Of a DNA stretch of 64,000 bases, positions 44,465 to 51,390 are shown in pieces (position 1 is the first letter of the stretch; each line of letters starts with the position of its first letter). A model generated the notes under the pieces. The model was not told where the DNA came from and searched no databases. It was given only the letters and a program-made list of their open reading frames with translations. The translations under genes were made by a program, and so were the position numbers. The DNA is taken from positions 1-64,000 of the forward strand of contig NZ_JAFBAR010000090.1 of NCBI RefSeq assembly GCF_019247635.1, read 5' to 3'. Origin of the DNA: Mycobacterium sp. GTDB lineage: Bacteria > Actinomycetota > Actinomycetes > Mycobacteriales > Mycobacteriaceae.

Positions 44465-44470
44465 GCGGGT

Positions 44471-45634
44471 ATGCGGGTGGCGATGATGACGCGGGAGTAC
44501 CCACCAGAGGTCTACGGGGGGGCCGGCGTCCACGTCACCGAACTGGTCGCGCAACTGCGCCGGTTGTGCACGGTGGACGTGCATTGCATGGGCGAACCCC
44601 GGGCGGGCGCCATCGCGCACCAGCCCGACCCGCGATTGCGCGGCGCCAACATGGCGCTGTCGACCTTGTCGTCCGACCTGGTGATGGCCAATGCCGCGGC
44701 GGGGGCCACCGTTGCGCATTCGCACACCTGGTACACGGGCCTGGCCGGACACCTGGCCAAGTTGCTCCTCGACATCCCGCATGTCCTGACGGCGCATTCG
44801 CTGGAACCCCTGCGGCCCTGGAAGGCCGAACAACTCGGCGGCGGGTACCACGTCTCGACGTGGGTGGAACACACCGCGGTGCTGGCCGCCGACGCCGTCA
44901 TCGCGGTGAGCGACGGCATGGCCGAAGACATCCTGCGCGTCTACCCCAGGCTGGATCCAAGCGTGGTGCATGTCGTCCGCAACGGGATCGACACCGACGT
45001 GTGGTACCCCGGCGGCCCGCCACGCACCGGGTCCGTCCTGGCCGATCTGCAGGTCGATCCGGGTCGGCCGGTCGTGGCGTTCGTCGGGCGGATCACCCGG
45101 CAGAAGGGCGTCGAGCACCTGGTCGCGGCCGCGCACCGATTCAGCCCAGATGTTCAGGTGGTGCTGTGCGCCGGCGCGCCCGACACTCCGGAGATAGCCG
45201 ACGCGGTAGGTTCCGCGGTGGCGGAACTGGCCCACTATCGCAGCGGGGTGTTCTGGATCAGGAATATGCTTCCCGTCGGGGAGCTGCGTGAGATACTTTC
45301 GGCGGCAACAGTTTTCGTGTGCCCATCGGTGTACGAGCCGTTGGGCATCGTGAACCTGGAAGCAATGGCCTGCGGGACCCCGGTGGTGGCGTCCGACGTC
45401 GGCGGGATACCTGAGGTGGTGGTCGACGGAGTCACCGGGACGCTGGTGCACTACGACCCGCACGACGCGGCCGGATACCAGGCGGGATTGGCCCAGGCGG
45501 TCAATGAATTGGTCGCCGACCCCGATAAGGCGCGGCGTTTCGGTCAGGCAGGACGCCAGCGCTGCGTGGAGGCATTCTCATGGGCACACGTCGCCGAGCA
45601 GACACTGGACATCTATCGCAAGGTGTGTGCTTAA
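44471..45634 (+). CDS. glgM: GT4 glycosyltransferase, maltose-1-phosphate synthase (formerly GlgA)
   Basis: Transfers glucose from ADP-glucose to glucose-1-phosphate to give maltose-1-phosphate for the GlgE pathway. The 387-residue protein begins MRVAMMTREYPPEVYGGAGVHV, the sugar-nucleotide fold start, and has HVLTAHSLEPLRPWK, VVAFVGRITRQKGVEHLV and the donor-binding CPSVYEPLGIVNLEAMACGTPVVASDVGGIPEVV. The frame is open 72 codons upstream, but the ATG at 44471 begins the domain and follows a leaderless -10. Divergent neighbour glgC supplies its substrate. Confidence 0.95.
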   Translation: MRVAMMTREYPPEVYGGAGVHVTELVAQLRRLCTVDVHCMGEPRAGAIAHQPDPRLRGANMALSTLSSDLVMANAAAGATVAHSHTWYTGLAGHLAKLLLDIPHVLTAHSLEPLRPWKAEQLGGGYHVSTWVEHTAVLAADAVIAVSDGMAEDILRVYPRLDPSVVHVVRNGIDTDVWYPGGPPRTGSVLADLQVDPGRPVVAFVGRITRQKGVEHLVAAAHRFSPDVQVVLCAGAPDTPEIADAVGSAVAELAHYRSGVFWIRNMLPVGELREILSAATVFVCPSVYEPLGIVNLEAMACGTPVVASDVGGIPEVVVDGVTGTLVHYDPHDAAGYQAGLAQAVNELVADPDKARRFGQAGRQRCVEAFSWAHVAEQTLDIYRKVCA

Positions 45635-45645
45635 AGCAGCCGGTG

Positions 45646-45813
45646 TTAGCTGGTAACACCCTTCAGTTCATCACCCAGCGCGGCGGCTTCGTCGGGCGTC
45701 AGCTCGACAACCAGTCGACCGCCGCCCTCCAGTGGTACCCGCATCACGATGCCGCGCCCCTCTTTGGTTGCTTCGAGCGGACCGTCTCCGGTCCGGGGCT
45801 TCATCGCCGCCAT
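45646..45813 (-). CDS. DUF3117 small protein (Rv1211-like)
   Basis: A 55-residue actinobacterial protein: MAAMKPRTGDGPLEATKEGRGIVMRVPLEGGGRLVVELTPDEAAALGDELKGVTS. The start at 45813 has a GGAGGGA site at good spacing; a start at 45873 would give the 75-residue form annotated in M. tuberculosis. The M. tuberculosis homologue has been reported as a calmodulin-like protein, but no EF-hand is apparent here. It ends 12 bases from the convergent glgM stop. The 267-base gap upstream (45814-46080) shows no gene. Confidence 0.85.
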   Translation of the reverse strand: MAAMKPRTGDGPLEATKEGRGIVMRVPLEGGGRLVVELTPDEAAALGDELKGVTS

Positions 45814-46080
45814 CGAGTGCTCCCTCCAGGTTCGAGCTGGCCCGCCCTCGCGGACCTGGTCGGCGCCGAGCATGCCCCGCCAGTGGATTTCCAGTCATAC
45901 CCGACTTTGAACTGCCAAGTCACCCCCCCATTGTTCCTTATCCCGGTCAACCAATGCACAAAGACCCACTTCTAGGGGCATCACCGTCCCGCGCACCCGA
46001 ATGCCGGCCCACCGACGACCCGCACCATTACCCCGCCTGACCCGATTACCGGACCTCGTCGGGCCGCTGGAGAAGCTGGG

Positions 46081-46659
46081 TCACCGGGCTGCAGGCACCC
46101 AGCAGTCCCGGATATGGTCGTCAACCATCCCGGTCGCCTGCATCAGCGCATAGGCGGTGGTGGGACCCACGAACCGGAAACCACGCCGCTTCAGCTCACG
46201 CGCCATCGCTTGAGATTCCACGCTGGTGGAGGGGATTTCCGAGCCATTCGCCGGCCGGGACCGCGGTGGCGGGGCGAACGACCACAGCAGCTTCGAGAAG
46301 TCCTCGGGAGTACCCAGCTCAGCGGCCGCGCGCGCATTAGCGATGGTCGCCTCGATCTTGGCCCGGTTGCGGACGATGCCCTCATCGGCCAGCAACCGTT
46401 GCACGTCGGCGTCGCCGTAGCGGGCGACCGTATCGACGTCGAACCCGTCGAAAGCGCGCCGGAAATTGTCCCGCTTGCGCAGGATGATCAGCCACGACAG
46501 GCCGCTCTGAAAGGCTTCCAGGCTCATCCGCTCGAAGAGCGCCACGCCGTCGCACAACAGGCGACCCCATTCCTGGTCGTGGTAGTTGCGGTACAGCTCG
46601 GCGCTTGGCCCGGGGCGCATCTCTGCCCAACCGCACCGGACCAGCCCATCGTCGCTCAT
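46081..46659 (-). CDS. tagA: DNA-3-methyladenine glycosylase I
   Basis: Base-excision repair enzyme that removes 3-methyladenine from alkylated DNA. The 192-residue protein has the family start VRCGWAE, then YRNYHDQEWGRLL, LFERMSLEAFQSGLSWLIILRKR, a helix-hairpin-helix stretch (RYGDADVQRLLADEGIVRNRAKIEATIANA), FRFVGPTTAYALMQATGMVDDH and a final cysteine (DCW) expected to help bind zinc. Overlaps the preceding gene by 4 bases (ATGA). Confidence 0.95.
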   Translation of the reverse strand: MSDDGLVRCGWAEMRPGPSAELYRNYHDQEWGRLLCDGVALFERMSLEAFQSGLSWLIILRKRDNFRRAFDGFDVDTVARYGDADVQRLLADEGIVRNRAKIEATIANARAAAELGTPEDFSKLLWSFAPPPRSRPANGSEIPSTSVESQAMARELKRRGFRFVGPTTAYALMQATGMVDDHIRDCWVPAAR

Positions 46660-47000
46660 ACCTTGTCCTGACGATCCTCAACCTCGTCAGGTTCCGCGGC
46701 AGCGCGCTCGGTTTCGGTGGCGTGGATCGCCGCCAACTGACCCCGCAGCGTCTCGAGCTCGCGGCCCAGCCGGTCCAGCACCCAGTCCACCTCGCTGGTC
46801 TTGTAGCCGCGCAGCACCTGGGTGAACTTGACGGCATCGACATCGGCGCCGGTGACACCGAACGCCGGGAGCACCGTCGCTGTCGTCGCCCGCGGCAGCG
46901 GCGGCAGCTGCTCACCGCGGCCGAACAGCACGCTTGCCGCGGCGAACAACACAATCGCCACCAGGACCAGCACCACCAGGTACAGCAACACCAACGCCAC
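46656..47000 (-). CDS. membrane protein with DivIVA-like domain (Rv1209-like)
   Basis: A 114-residue protein with one N-terminal membrane helix (MALVLLYLVVLVLVAIVLFAAASVLFG) and a DivIVA-like segment (VDAVKFTQVLRGYKTSEVDWVLDRLGRELETLRGQL), followed by an acidic tail. Such domains often sense membrane curvature or act in cell-envelope growth; a specific role is unknown. The GTG start is 15 bases after gpgS; the stop overlaps tagA. Confidence 0.88.
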   Translation of the reverse strand: MALVLLYLVVLVLVAIVLFAAASVLFGRGEQLPPLPRATTATVLPAFGVTGADVDAVKFTQVLRGYKTSEVDWVLDRLGRELETLRGQLAAIHATETERAAAEPDEVEDRQDKV

Positions 47001-47015
47001 GCCGTCGATCTTGCC

Positions 47016-47921
47016 CTACAGAGATCCCATCGGCGGCCGGTCCACCAGCGATACCGGCGAGGTGTGCGGGATATAGCCCTCACCGTCGGCGAAGAACTGG
47101 GTCAGGCCGATCCCGGAGTCGGGAATCCCGCACCTGGACAGCAGGGTCGCGATGACCTGACGGCTCATCGCGCCGAGCTCGTCCAACGGCCGGTTGCGGT
47201 GGGCCCGCACACCCAGGTTGACCTGCGCTATCGCGTCCAGGCCCAGACGGTCGAAAGTGTCGACCAGCAGCCCGATCTCCACGCCGTAGCCCGGGGCGAA
47301 CGGCAGCGACGTCAGCAGCGAACGGGTGGCCGCGTACTCGCCGCCGAGCGGTTGCAGCACGCAGCCCAGCTCCGGCCGGAGCGCCGCCAACAATGGCCGG
47401 GCCACCAACTCGGTGACGCGCCCGCCCCCGGTGGTCGCACCGTCGCCCTGCAGCGGCCGTCGGTAGAAACCTTTGACCAGGTGGATGTCGTCGCAGGTGA
47501 GTAGCGGGCCGATCAGCCACGGCACGAACATCGGATGCGGGTTGATCAAGTCGGAGTCGACGAACACCACGATGTCGCCGCGGGTCGCCGCCAACGAACG
47601 CCACAACGCCTCGCCTTTGCCGGGGCGGGTTGCCACGCCGGGCAACGCCTGTTCGCGGCTGACGACGCGTGCACCGGCGGCGATGGCGCGGATCTCGGTG
47701 TCGTCGGTTGAGCCGGAGTCCAGCACGATGAGCTCGTCAACCAAGCCGTCGACCAGCGGCGAGATGCTGTCGATCACCGATTCGATGGTTTGTTCCTCGT
47801 CGAGGGCCGGCAGCACCACCGAGATCGTCCGTCCGGCCTTGACGGCTTCCAGTTCGTCGATCGTCCAACTGGGCCGGTTCCACCGCGGAGCAAGCTCTCC
47901 GACCACCTCAGATGCGGTCAT
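47016..47921 (-). CDS. gpgS: glucosyl-3-phosphoglycerate synthase
   Basis: First enzyme of methylglucose lipopolysaccharide synthesis: transfers glucose from UDP-glucose (or NDP-glucose) to 3-phosphoglycerate. The 301-residue GT81 enzyme has ISVVLPALDEEQTIESVIDSI at the N-terminus, LIVLDSGSTDDTEIRA, the metal-binding DSD in VVFVDSDLINP and GGEYAATRSLLTSLPFAPGYGVEIGLLVD. The ATG overlaps the folP2 stop by 4 bases; the frame is open much further upstream through folP2 but does not code. Confidence 0.95.
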   Translation of the reverse strand: MTASEVVGELAPRWNRPSWTIDELEAVKAGRTISVVLPALDEEQTIESVIDSISPLVDGLVDELIVLDSGSTDDTEIRAIAAGARVVSREQALPGVATRPGKGEALWRSLAATRGDIVVFVDSDLINPHPMFVPWLIGPLLTCDDIHLVKGFYRRPLQGDGATTGGGRVTELVARPLLAALRPELGCVLQPLGGEYAATRSLLTSLPFAPGYGVEIGLLVDTFDRLGLDAIAQVNLGVRAHRNRPLDELGAMSRQVIATLLSRCGIPDSGIGLTQFFADGEGYIPHTSPVSLVDRPPMGSL

Positions 47922-48793
47922 GCGAGGCCCCTTACCGTGCGCGTTGGCGGGCGCGTTCCCTGGATCGAGGCCACCATGTCCAGCACTCGTCGGGTAGCGG
48001 CGACCTGGTGCACCCGAAACATGCGGGCACCCGCGGCCGCGGCCAGCGCCGTGGCCGCCAGTGTTCCCTCGAGCCGTTCGGTCAATTCCACGCCCAGAGT
48101 CTCCCCGACGAAGTCCTTGTTGCTCAAAGCCATGAGCACAGGCCACCCGGTCATAACAAGATCGACTACGTGGCGCAACAGGAGCAGCCCGTGGAAGGTG
48201 TTCTTGTTGAAATCGTGAGTGGGATCGATCAGCACTCTGTCGCGGGCCACACCGGCCGCGACCGCCCGCTCGGCGGCATCGGTTACCTGGCTGATCACGT
48301 CGTCCACCACACCGCGGGTCGTCGTACCGTAGCTCACCCGGAAGGGACGCGTCCGCGGCATCGCACCGCCGGTGTGCGAACACACCAGGCCGGCGCCGAA
48401 CTCCGCGGCCACCTCGGGCATGGCCGGGTCGACGCCACCCCAGCTGTCGTTGATCAGGTCGGCGCCCGCCGCGCAGGCCACCCTGGCAACCTCCGAACGC
48501 CAGGTGTCGACGCTGATCAGCTGGTCCGGGTAGGCACCCCGGAGCCACTCGATGAACGGCACCAGCCGGGCGATCTCTGTCTCGGCGTCGACATTGTCGC
48601 CCGGGCCAGCTTTGACGCCGCCCACATCGATGACATCGGCGCCCTCGGCGAGGGCACGGTGCACGGCGTCACGGGCGGCCTCGTCGCTGAACGTCGCACC
48701 CATGTCGTAGAACGAGTCCGGGGTGCGGTTGATGATCGCCATGATCAGCGCGCGATCAGCTGCGACCGGTCGGCCGCACAGCGTTGCCTGCAC
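47918..48793 (-). CDS. folP2: dihydropteroate synthase homologue FolP2
   Basis: TIM-barrel protein of the dihydropteroate synthase family; the M. tuberculosis homologue is reported not to have that activity, so its true role is open. Visible motifs: MAIINRTPDSFYD, EGADVIDVGGVKAGPGDNVDAETE, ISVDTWRSEVARVACAAGADLINDSWGG, LIDPTHDFNKNTFH, LMALSNKDFVGE and RMFRVHQVAATRRVLDM. The start is uncertain: GTG 48793 (VQATLCGRPVAADRALIMAI) gives 291 residues; a TTG at 48853 is a further option but falls in a repeat. First gene of a tight folP2-gpgS-Rv1209-tagA run. Confidence 0.9.
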   Translation of the reverse strand: MQATLCGRPVAADRALIMAIINRTPDSFYDMGATFSDEAARDAVHRALAEGADVIDVGGVKAGPGDNVDAETEIARLVPFIEWLRGAYPDQLISVDTWRSEVARVACAAGADLINDSWGGVDPAMPEVAAEFGAGLVCSHTGGAMPRTRPFRVSYGTTTRGVVDDVISQVTDAAERAVAAGVARDRVLIDPTHDFNKNTFHGLLLLRHVVDLVMTGWPVLMALSNKDFVGETLGVELTERLEGTLAATALAAAAGARMFRVHQVAATRRVLDMVASIQGTRPPTRTVRGLA

Positions 48794-48834
48794 GCCTCCA
48801 TAGTGCCTGGTGCCGAAGAAACGGGATCTGCGCA

Positions 48835-48855
48835 GTCGCTGAGAGCCGGGCAAAT
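48835..48855. repeat. solitary copy of the corA-terminator arm
   Basis: GTCGCTGAGAGCCGGGCAAA plus one base repeats the right arm of the hairpin at 13399-13459. No matching left arm is seen here. It lies between fadD6 and folP2. Confidence 0.6.
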
Positions 48856-48919
48856 CGTGCTCCCCACCGCGTCAGGGACTCATGTGGCAGTTGCGGCCAT
48901 TGTGTGCCGTGTGACTGGC

Positions 48920-50680
48920 TCAGTCCTTGGGACGTTTTCCGCCCGCCACCTCGTCCGGGTATTCGCCATAGAACGACACGTAGCCCTCGTCGCGGCCGGC
49001 CAGCACGTACAGCGGGTCCTCAACCTCCGAACCGTAGGCCTGCTCGCGCAGCTCCACCTTGCGGCTCTTGAACGTCGAGGTGTGTTCCAGCGACTCCACC
49101 ACCCGCACGAACAGCGGCAGCGCATAGGCGGGCAGCTGCTCATACACCACGCGCGCCAGCGTCTTACCGTCGAACTCGGCGCCGTCGCGCAGTTTGACCG
49201 CGGCCATCCCGGCACGTCCACCGGTGTTGGGCACCTCGACGCCGTAGACCGTACACTCCTCGACGGCGTGGTCGGACGTCAGTGCGGCCTCGACCTGCGT
49301 GGTGGCGACGTTCTCGCCCTTCCAGCGGAAGGTGTCACCCAGCCGGTCGACGAACGAGGCGTGACCCATGCCCTGCGGACTCAGCACGTCACCGGTGTTG
49401 AACCACACGTCACCCTCACGAAAAGCGTTGCGCACCAACTTCTTTTCGCTCGACGCCTTGTCGGTGTAGCCGTCGAACGGTGACAGCCTGTTGACGGGAC
49501 TGAGCAGCAGGCCGGGTGCACCGGCGGGCACCCGCCGGACCCGTCCGTGTTCGTCGCGCAACGGGGCACCGGTATCCGGGTCGTACTCGACGTAGGCCAG
49601 TGGCAGCGGGGAGACGCCGGTGGTCCGAGGCACGTTGAAGATGTTGATGAAGGCGGTGTTTCCCTCGCTGGCGGCGTAGAACTCACACACCCGCGCAATG
49701 CCGAATCGGGACGTGAACTCCGTCCAGATCTCCGGCCGCAGCCCGTTGCCGGCCATCATGCGCACCTGGTGGGCGCGGTCGGTCGGCTTGGGCGGCTGGT
49801 TGAGCAGATACCGGCACAGCTCGCCGATGTAGATGAACGCCGTGGCCCGGCTGGCGATCACCTCGTCCCAGAACCGCGAGGCCGAAAACGACTTGCCCAG
49901 CGCTAGCGTCGCCCCCGAATTGATCACCGACGAGAGCGCGACCGTCAGCGCGTTGTTGTGATACAGCGGCAGGCAGCTGTACAAGGTGTCGGAGCCCTTG
50001 AGCCGCAACCCCAGCCCGCCGAACGCGGCCAGCGCCTTCAGCCAGCGCAGGTGGGTCATGACGCTGGCCTTCGGGAACCCGGTGGTGCCCGACGTGAAGA
50101 TGTAGAACGCGGTGTCCTTGGCCTGCACCGCCGAAGCCGAGGCCGGGTTGGCGGCCGGGGCTGTGGCGGCGAATCGCTCCAGGTCCTCGATGGTCAGCGT
50201 CTCGGCACCCGTGCCGCCGCACTCGGTGACGGCACTGACCAGATCCGTCTCCGCGACCAGCACCTTGGCTTCCAGCAGGCCCAGGCTGTGCGCCAGCACC
50301 TCGCCGCGTTGGTGGTAGTTGAGCATGCCGGCGACGGCGCCGCACTTGACCGCGGCCAGCATGGCCAACACCGTGTGGGGCGAATTACGCAGCATGATCG
50401 CAACGACGTCGCCGTGGCCCACGCCCCGTTCCGCCAGCACCGCCGCGTACTGGTTGGCCTTGGCGTTGGCCTCGCCGTAAGTCAGTTCCAGATCGCCGAA
50501 CCTGATGAAGACCCGGTCGCCGTAGCGGGCCGCCTTGCCCTGAAACACCGAGCCGATCGACTTCTTGGAATTCGGCTGAGCCAGCAACCCGGTCAGCGTC
50601 CCCCGCACGATCACCGGCATGTCGGCCACCACGCCCGGCACCCGAGACGCGATATCGATCAGGCTGACCTGGCTAGGCAC
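48920..50680 (-). CDS. fadD6: fatty-acyl-CoA synthetase FadD6
   Basis: ATP-dependent ligase that activates long-chain fatty acids, possibly coupled to uptake. The 586-residue ANL enzyme has the AMP-binding motif FYIFTSGTTGFPKASVMTHLRWL, EFYAASEGNTAF, FNTGDVLSPQGMGHASFVDRLGDTFRWKGENVATTQVE and a C-terminal VKLRDGAEFDGKTL. The GTG at 50680 begins the conserved VPSQVSLIDIASRVPGVV; upstream open sequence belongs to the LOG gene in another frame. Followed by folP2 on the same strand. Confidence 0.95.
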   Translation of the reverse strand: MPSQVSLIDIASRVPGVVADMPVIVRGTLTGLLAQPNSKKSIGSVFQGKAARYGDRVFIRFGDLELTYGEANAKANQYAAVLAERGVGHGDVVAIMLRNSPHTVLAMLAAVKCGAVAGMLNYHQRGEVLAHSLGLLEAKVLVAETDLVSAVTECGGTGAETLTIEDLERFAATAPAANPASASAVQAKDTAFYIFTSGTTGFPKASVMTHLRWLKALAAFGGLGLRLKGSDTLYSCLPLYHNNALTVALSSVINSGATLALGKSFSASRFWDEVIASRATAFIYIGELCRYLLNQPPKPTDRAHQVRMMAGNGLRPEIWTEFTSRFGIARVCEFYAASEGNTAFINIFNVPRTTGVSPLPLAYVEYDPDTGAPLRDEHGRVRRVPAGAPGLLLSPVNRLSPFDGYTDKASSEKKLVRNAFREGDVWFNTGDVLSPQGMGHASFVDRLGDTFRWKGENVATTQVEAALTSDHAVEECTVYGVEVPNTGGRAGMAAVKLRDGAEFDGKTLARVVYEQLPAYALPLFVRVVESLEHTSTFKSRKVELREQAYGSEVEDPLYVLAGRDEGYVSFYGEYPDEVAGGKRPKD

Positions 50681-50710
50681 GTGATTCCTCGATTCCTCAT
50701 GACACTTGGG

Positions 50711-50761
50711 CCGGATGACATCCGAGCCGGATGACACCCGGGAGACCCGCACCGGATGACA
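50711..50761. repeat. three direct copies of CCGGATGACA between LOG gene and fadD6
   Basis: Copies begin at 50711, 50727 and 50752; ATGACACTTGGGCC and ATGACACTTAGGCC flank the set near 50699 and 50756. The spacing is irregular. It lies just after the stop of the LOG gene. May be a binding site or simple duplication. Confidence 0.5.
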
Positions 50762-50762
50762 C

Positions 50763-51317
50763 TTAGGCCGGCGCGCACGCCTCAACCGCGTCGCCCACCT
50801 TATCGACCACCACCAGCCGATCCATCGCTGACCGCGAGATGTAGCCGCCGTCAACCAAGTCGCGCAACCAGGCCCACAGGCCGTCGTAGTGTCCCAACGG
50901 ATCCAGCAGCACGATCGGCTTGTCGTGCATGCCCAGATACCCAGAGGTCCACGCGTCGAACAACTCGTCCAGGGTCCCCACACCTCCCGGCAACACCAGG
51001 AACGCGTCGGCGCGGTCTTCCAGGACCCGCTTCCGTTCGTGCATCGTGTCCGTGACGATCAGCTCATCGGCGTGGGTGTCGGCGACCTCGGCGCGCATCA
51101 ACATCTGCGGGATGACACCGATGGTCCGGCCACCGCGCGCCCGCGCCGCCGCGGCCACCGCACCCATGGCCGAAACACGGCCGCCCCCCCACACCAGGGT
51201 CCAGCCCCGGCCGGCGATCGTTTCGCCGAGTTCGGCGGCCAACTCGAGCAATTCGGGGTGTGTGGGCCCGGACGCGCAGTACACGCAGACCGCCCAGTCA
51301 CCGGATGAACCCCGCAT
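50763..51317 (-). CDS. LOG-family cytokinin riboside 5'-monophosphate phosphoribohydrolase (Rv1205-like)
   Basis: Releases cytokinin-type adenine derivatives; the M. tuberculosis homologue is a proteasome substrate that makes cytokinins. The 184-residue protein has VCVYCASGP near the start, VWGGGRVSAMGAVA and the catalytic HERKRVLEDRADAFLVLPGGVGTLDELFDAWTSG (PGGVGTLDE). The ATG at 51317 follows a TACGTT -10 by 6 bases and lacks a ribosome site, so leaderless. Divergent from the ATPase gene at 51391. Confidence 0.94.
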   Translation of the reverse strand: MRGSSGDWAVCVYCASGPTHPELLELAAELGETIAGRGWTLVWGGGRVSAMGAVAAAARARGGRTIGVIPQMLMRAEVADTHADELIVTDTMHERKRVLEDRADAFLVLPGGVGTLDELFDAWTSGYLGMHDKPIVLLDPLGHYDGLWAWLRDLVDGGYISRSAMDRLVVVDKVGDAVEACAPA

Positions 51318-51323
51318 ACCCGA

Positions 51324-51329
51324 AACGTA
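51324..51329 (-). promoter_or_regulatory. candidate leaderless -10 for the LOG gene
   Basis: TACGTT on the minus strand ends 6 bases before the ATG at 51317. Confidence 0.45.
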
Positions 51330-51353
51330 GACCACCCCGGTGGGGCCCGCCCG

Positions 51354-51384
51354 TTGACCCGTGGGACCTATCGCGCCATAAAAT
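51354..51384 (+). promoter_or_regulatory. candidate leaderless promoter for the ATPase gene
   Basis: TTGACC (51354-51359) and TAAAAT (51379-51384) are 19 bases apart; the GTG at 51391 follows by 6 bases. Together with the opposite -10 at 51324-51329, both promoters sit inside a 73-base divergent region. Confidence 0.5.
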
Positions 51385-51390
51385 CCGGCG

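Noticed and set aside
45874-46080. Hidden gene between Rv1211-like gene and tagA
   Set aside because: Short frames only, no ribosome site or recognisable domain; treated as intergenic.
47922-48548. N-terminal extension of gpgS
   Set aside because: The frame is open through folP2, but folP2 has clear motifs in its own frame and gpgS starts at the ATG overlapping the folP2 stop.
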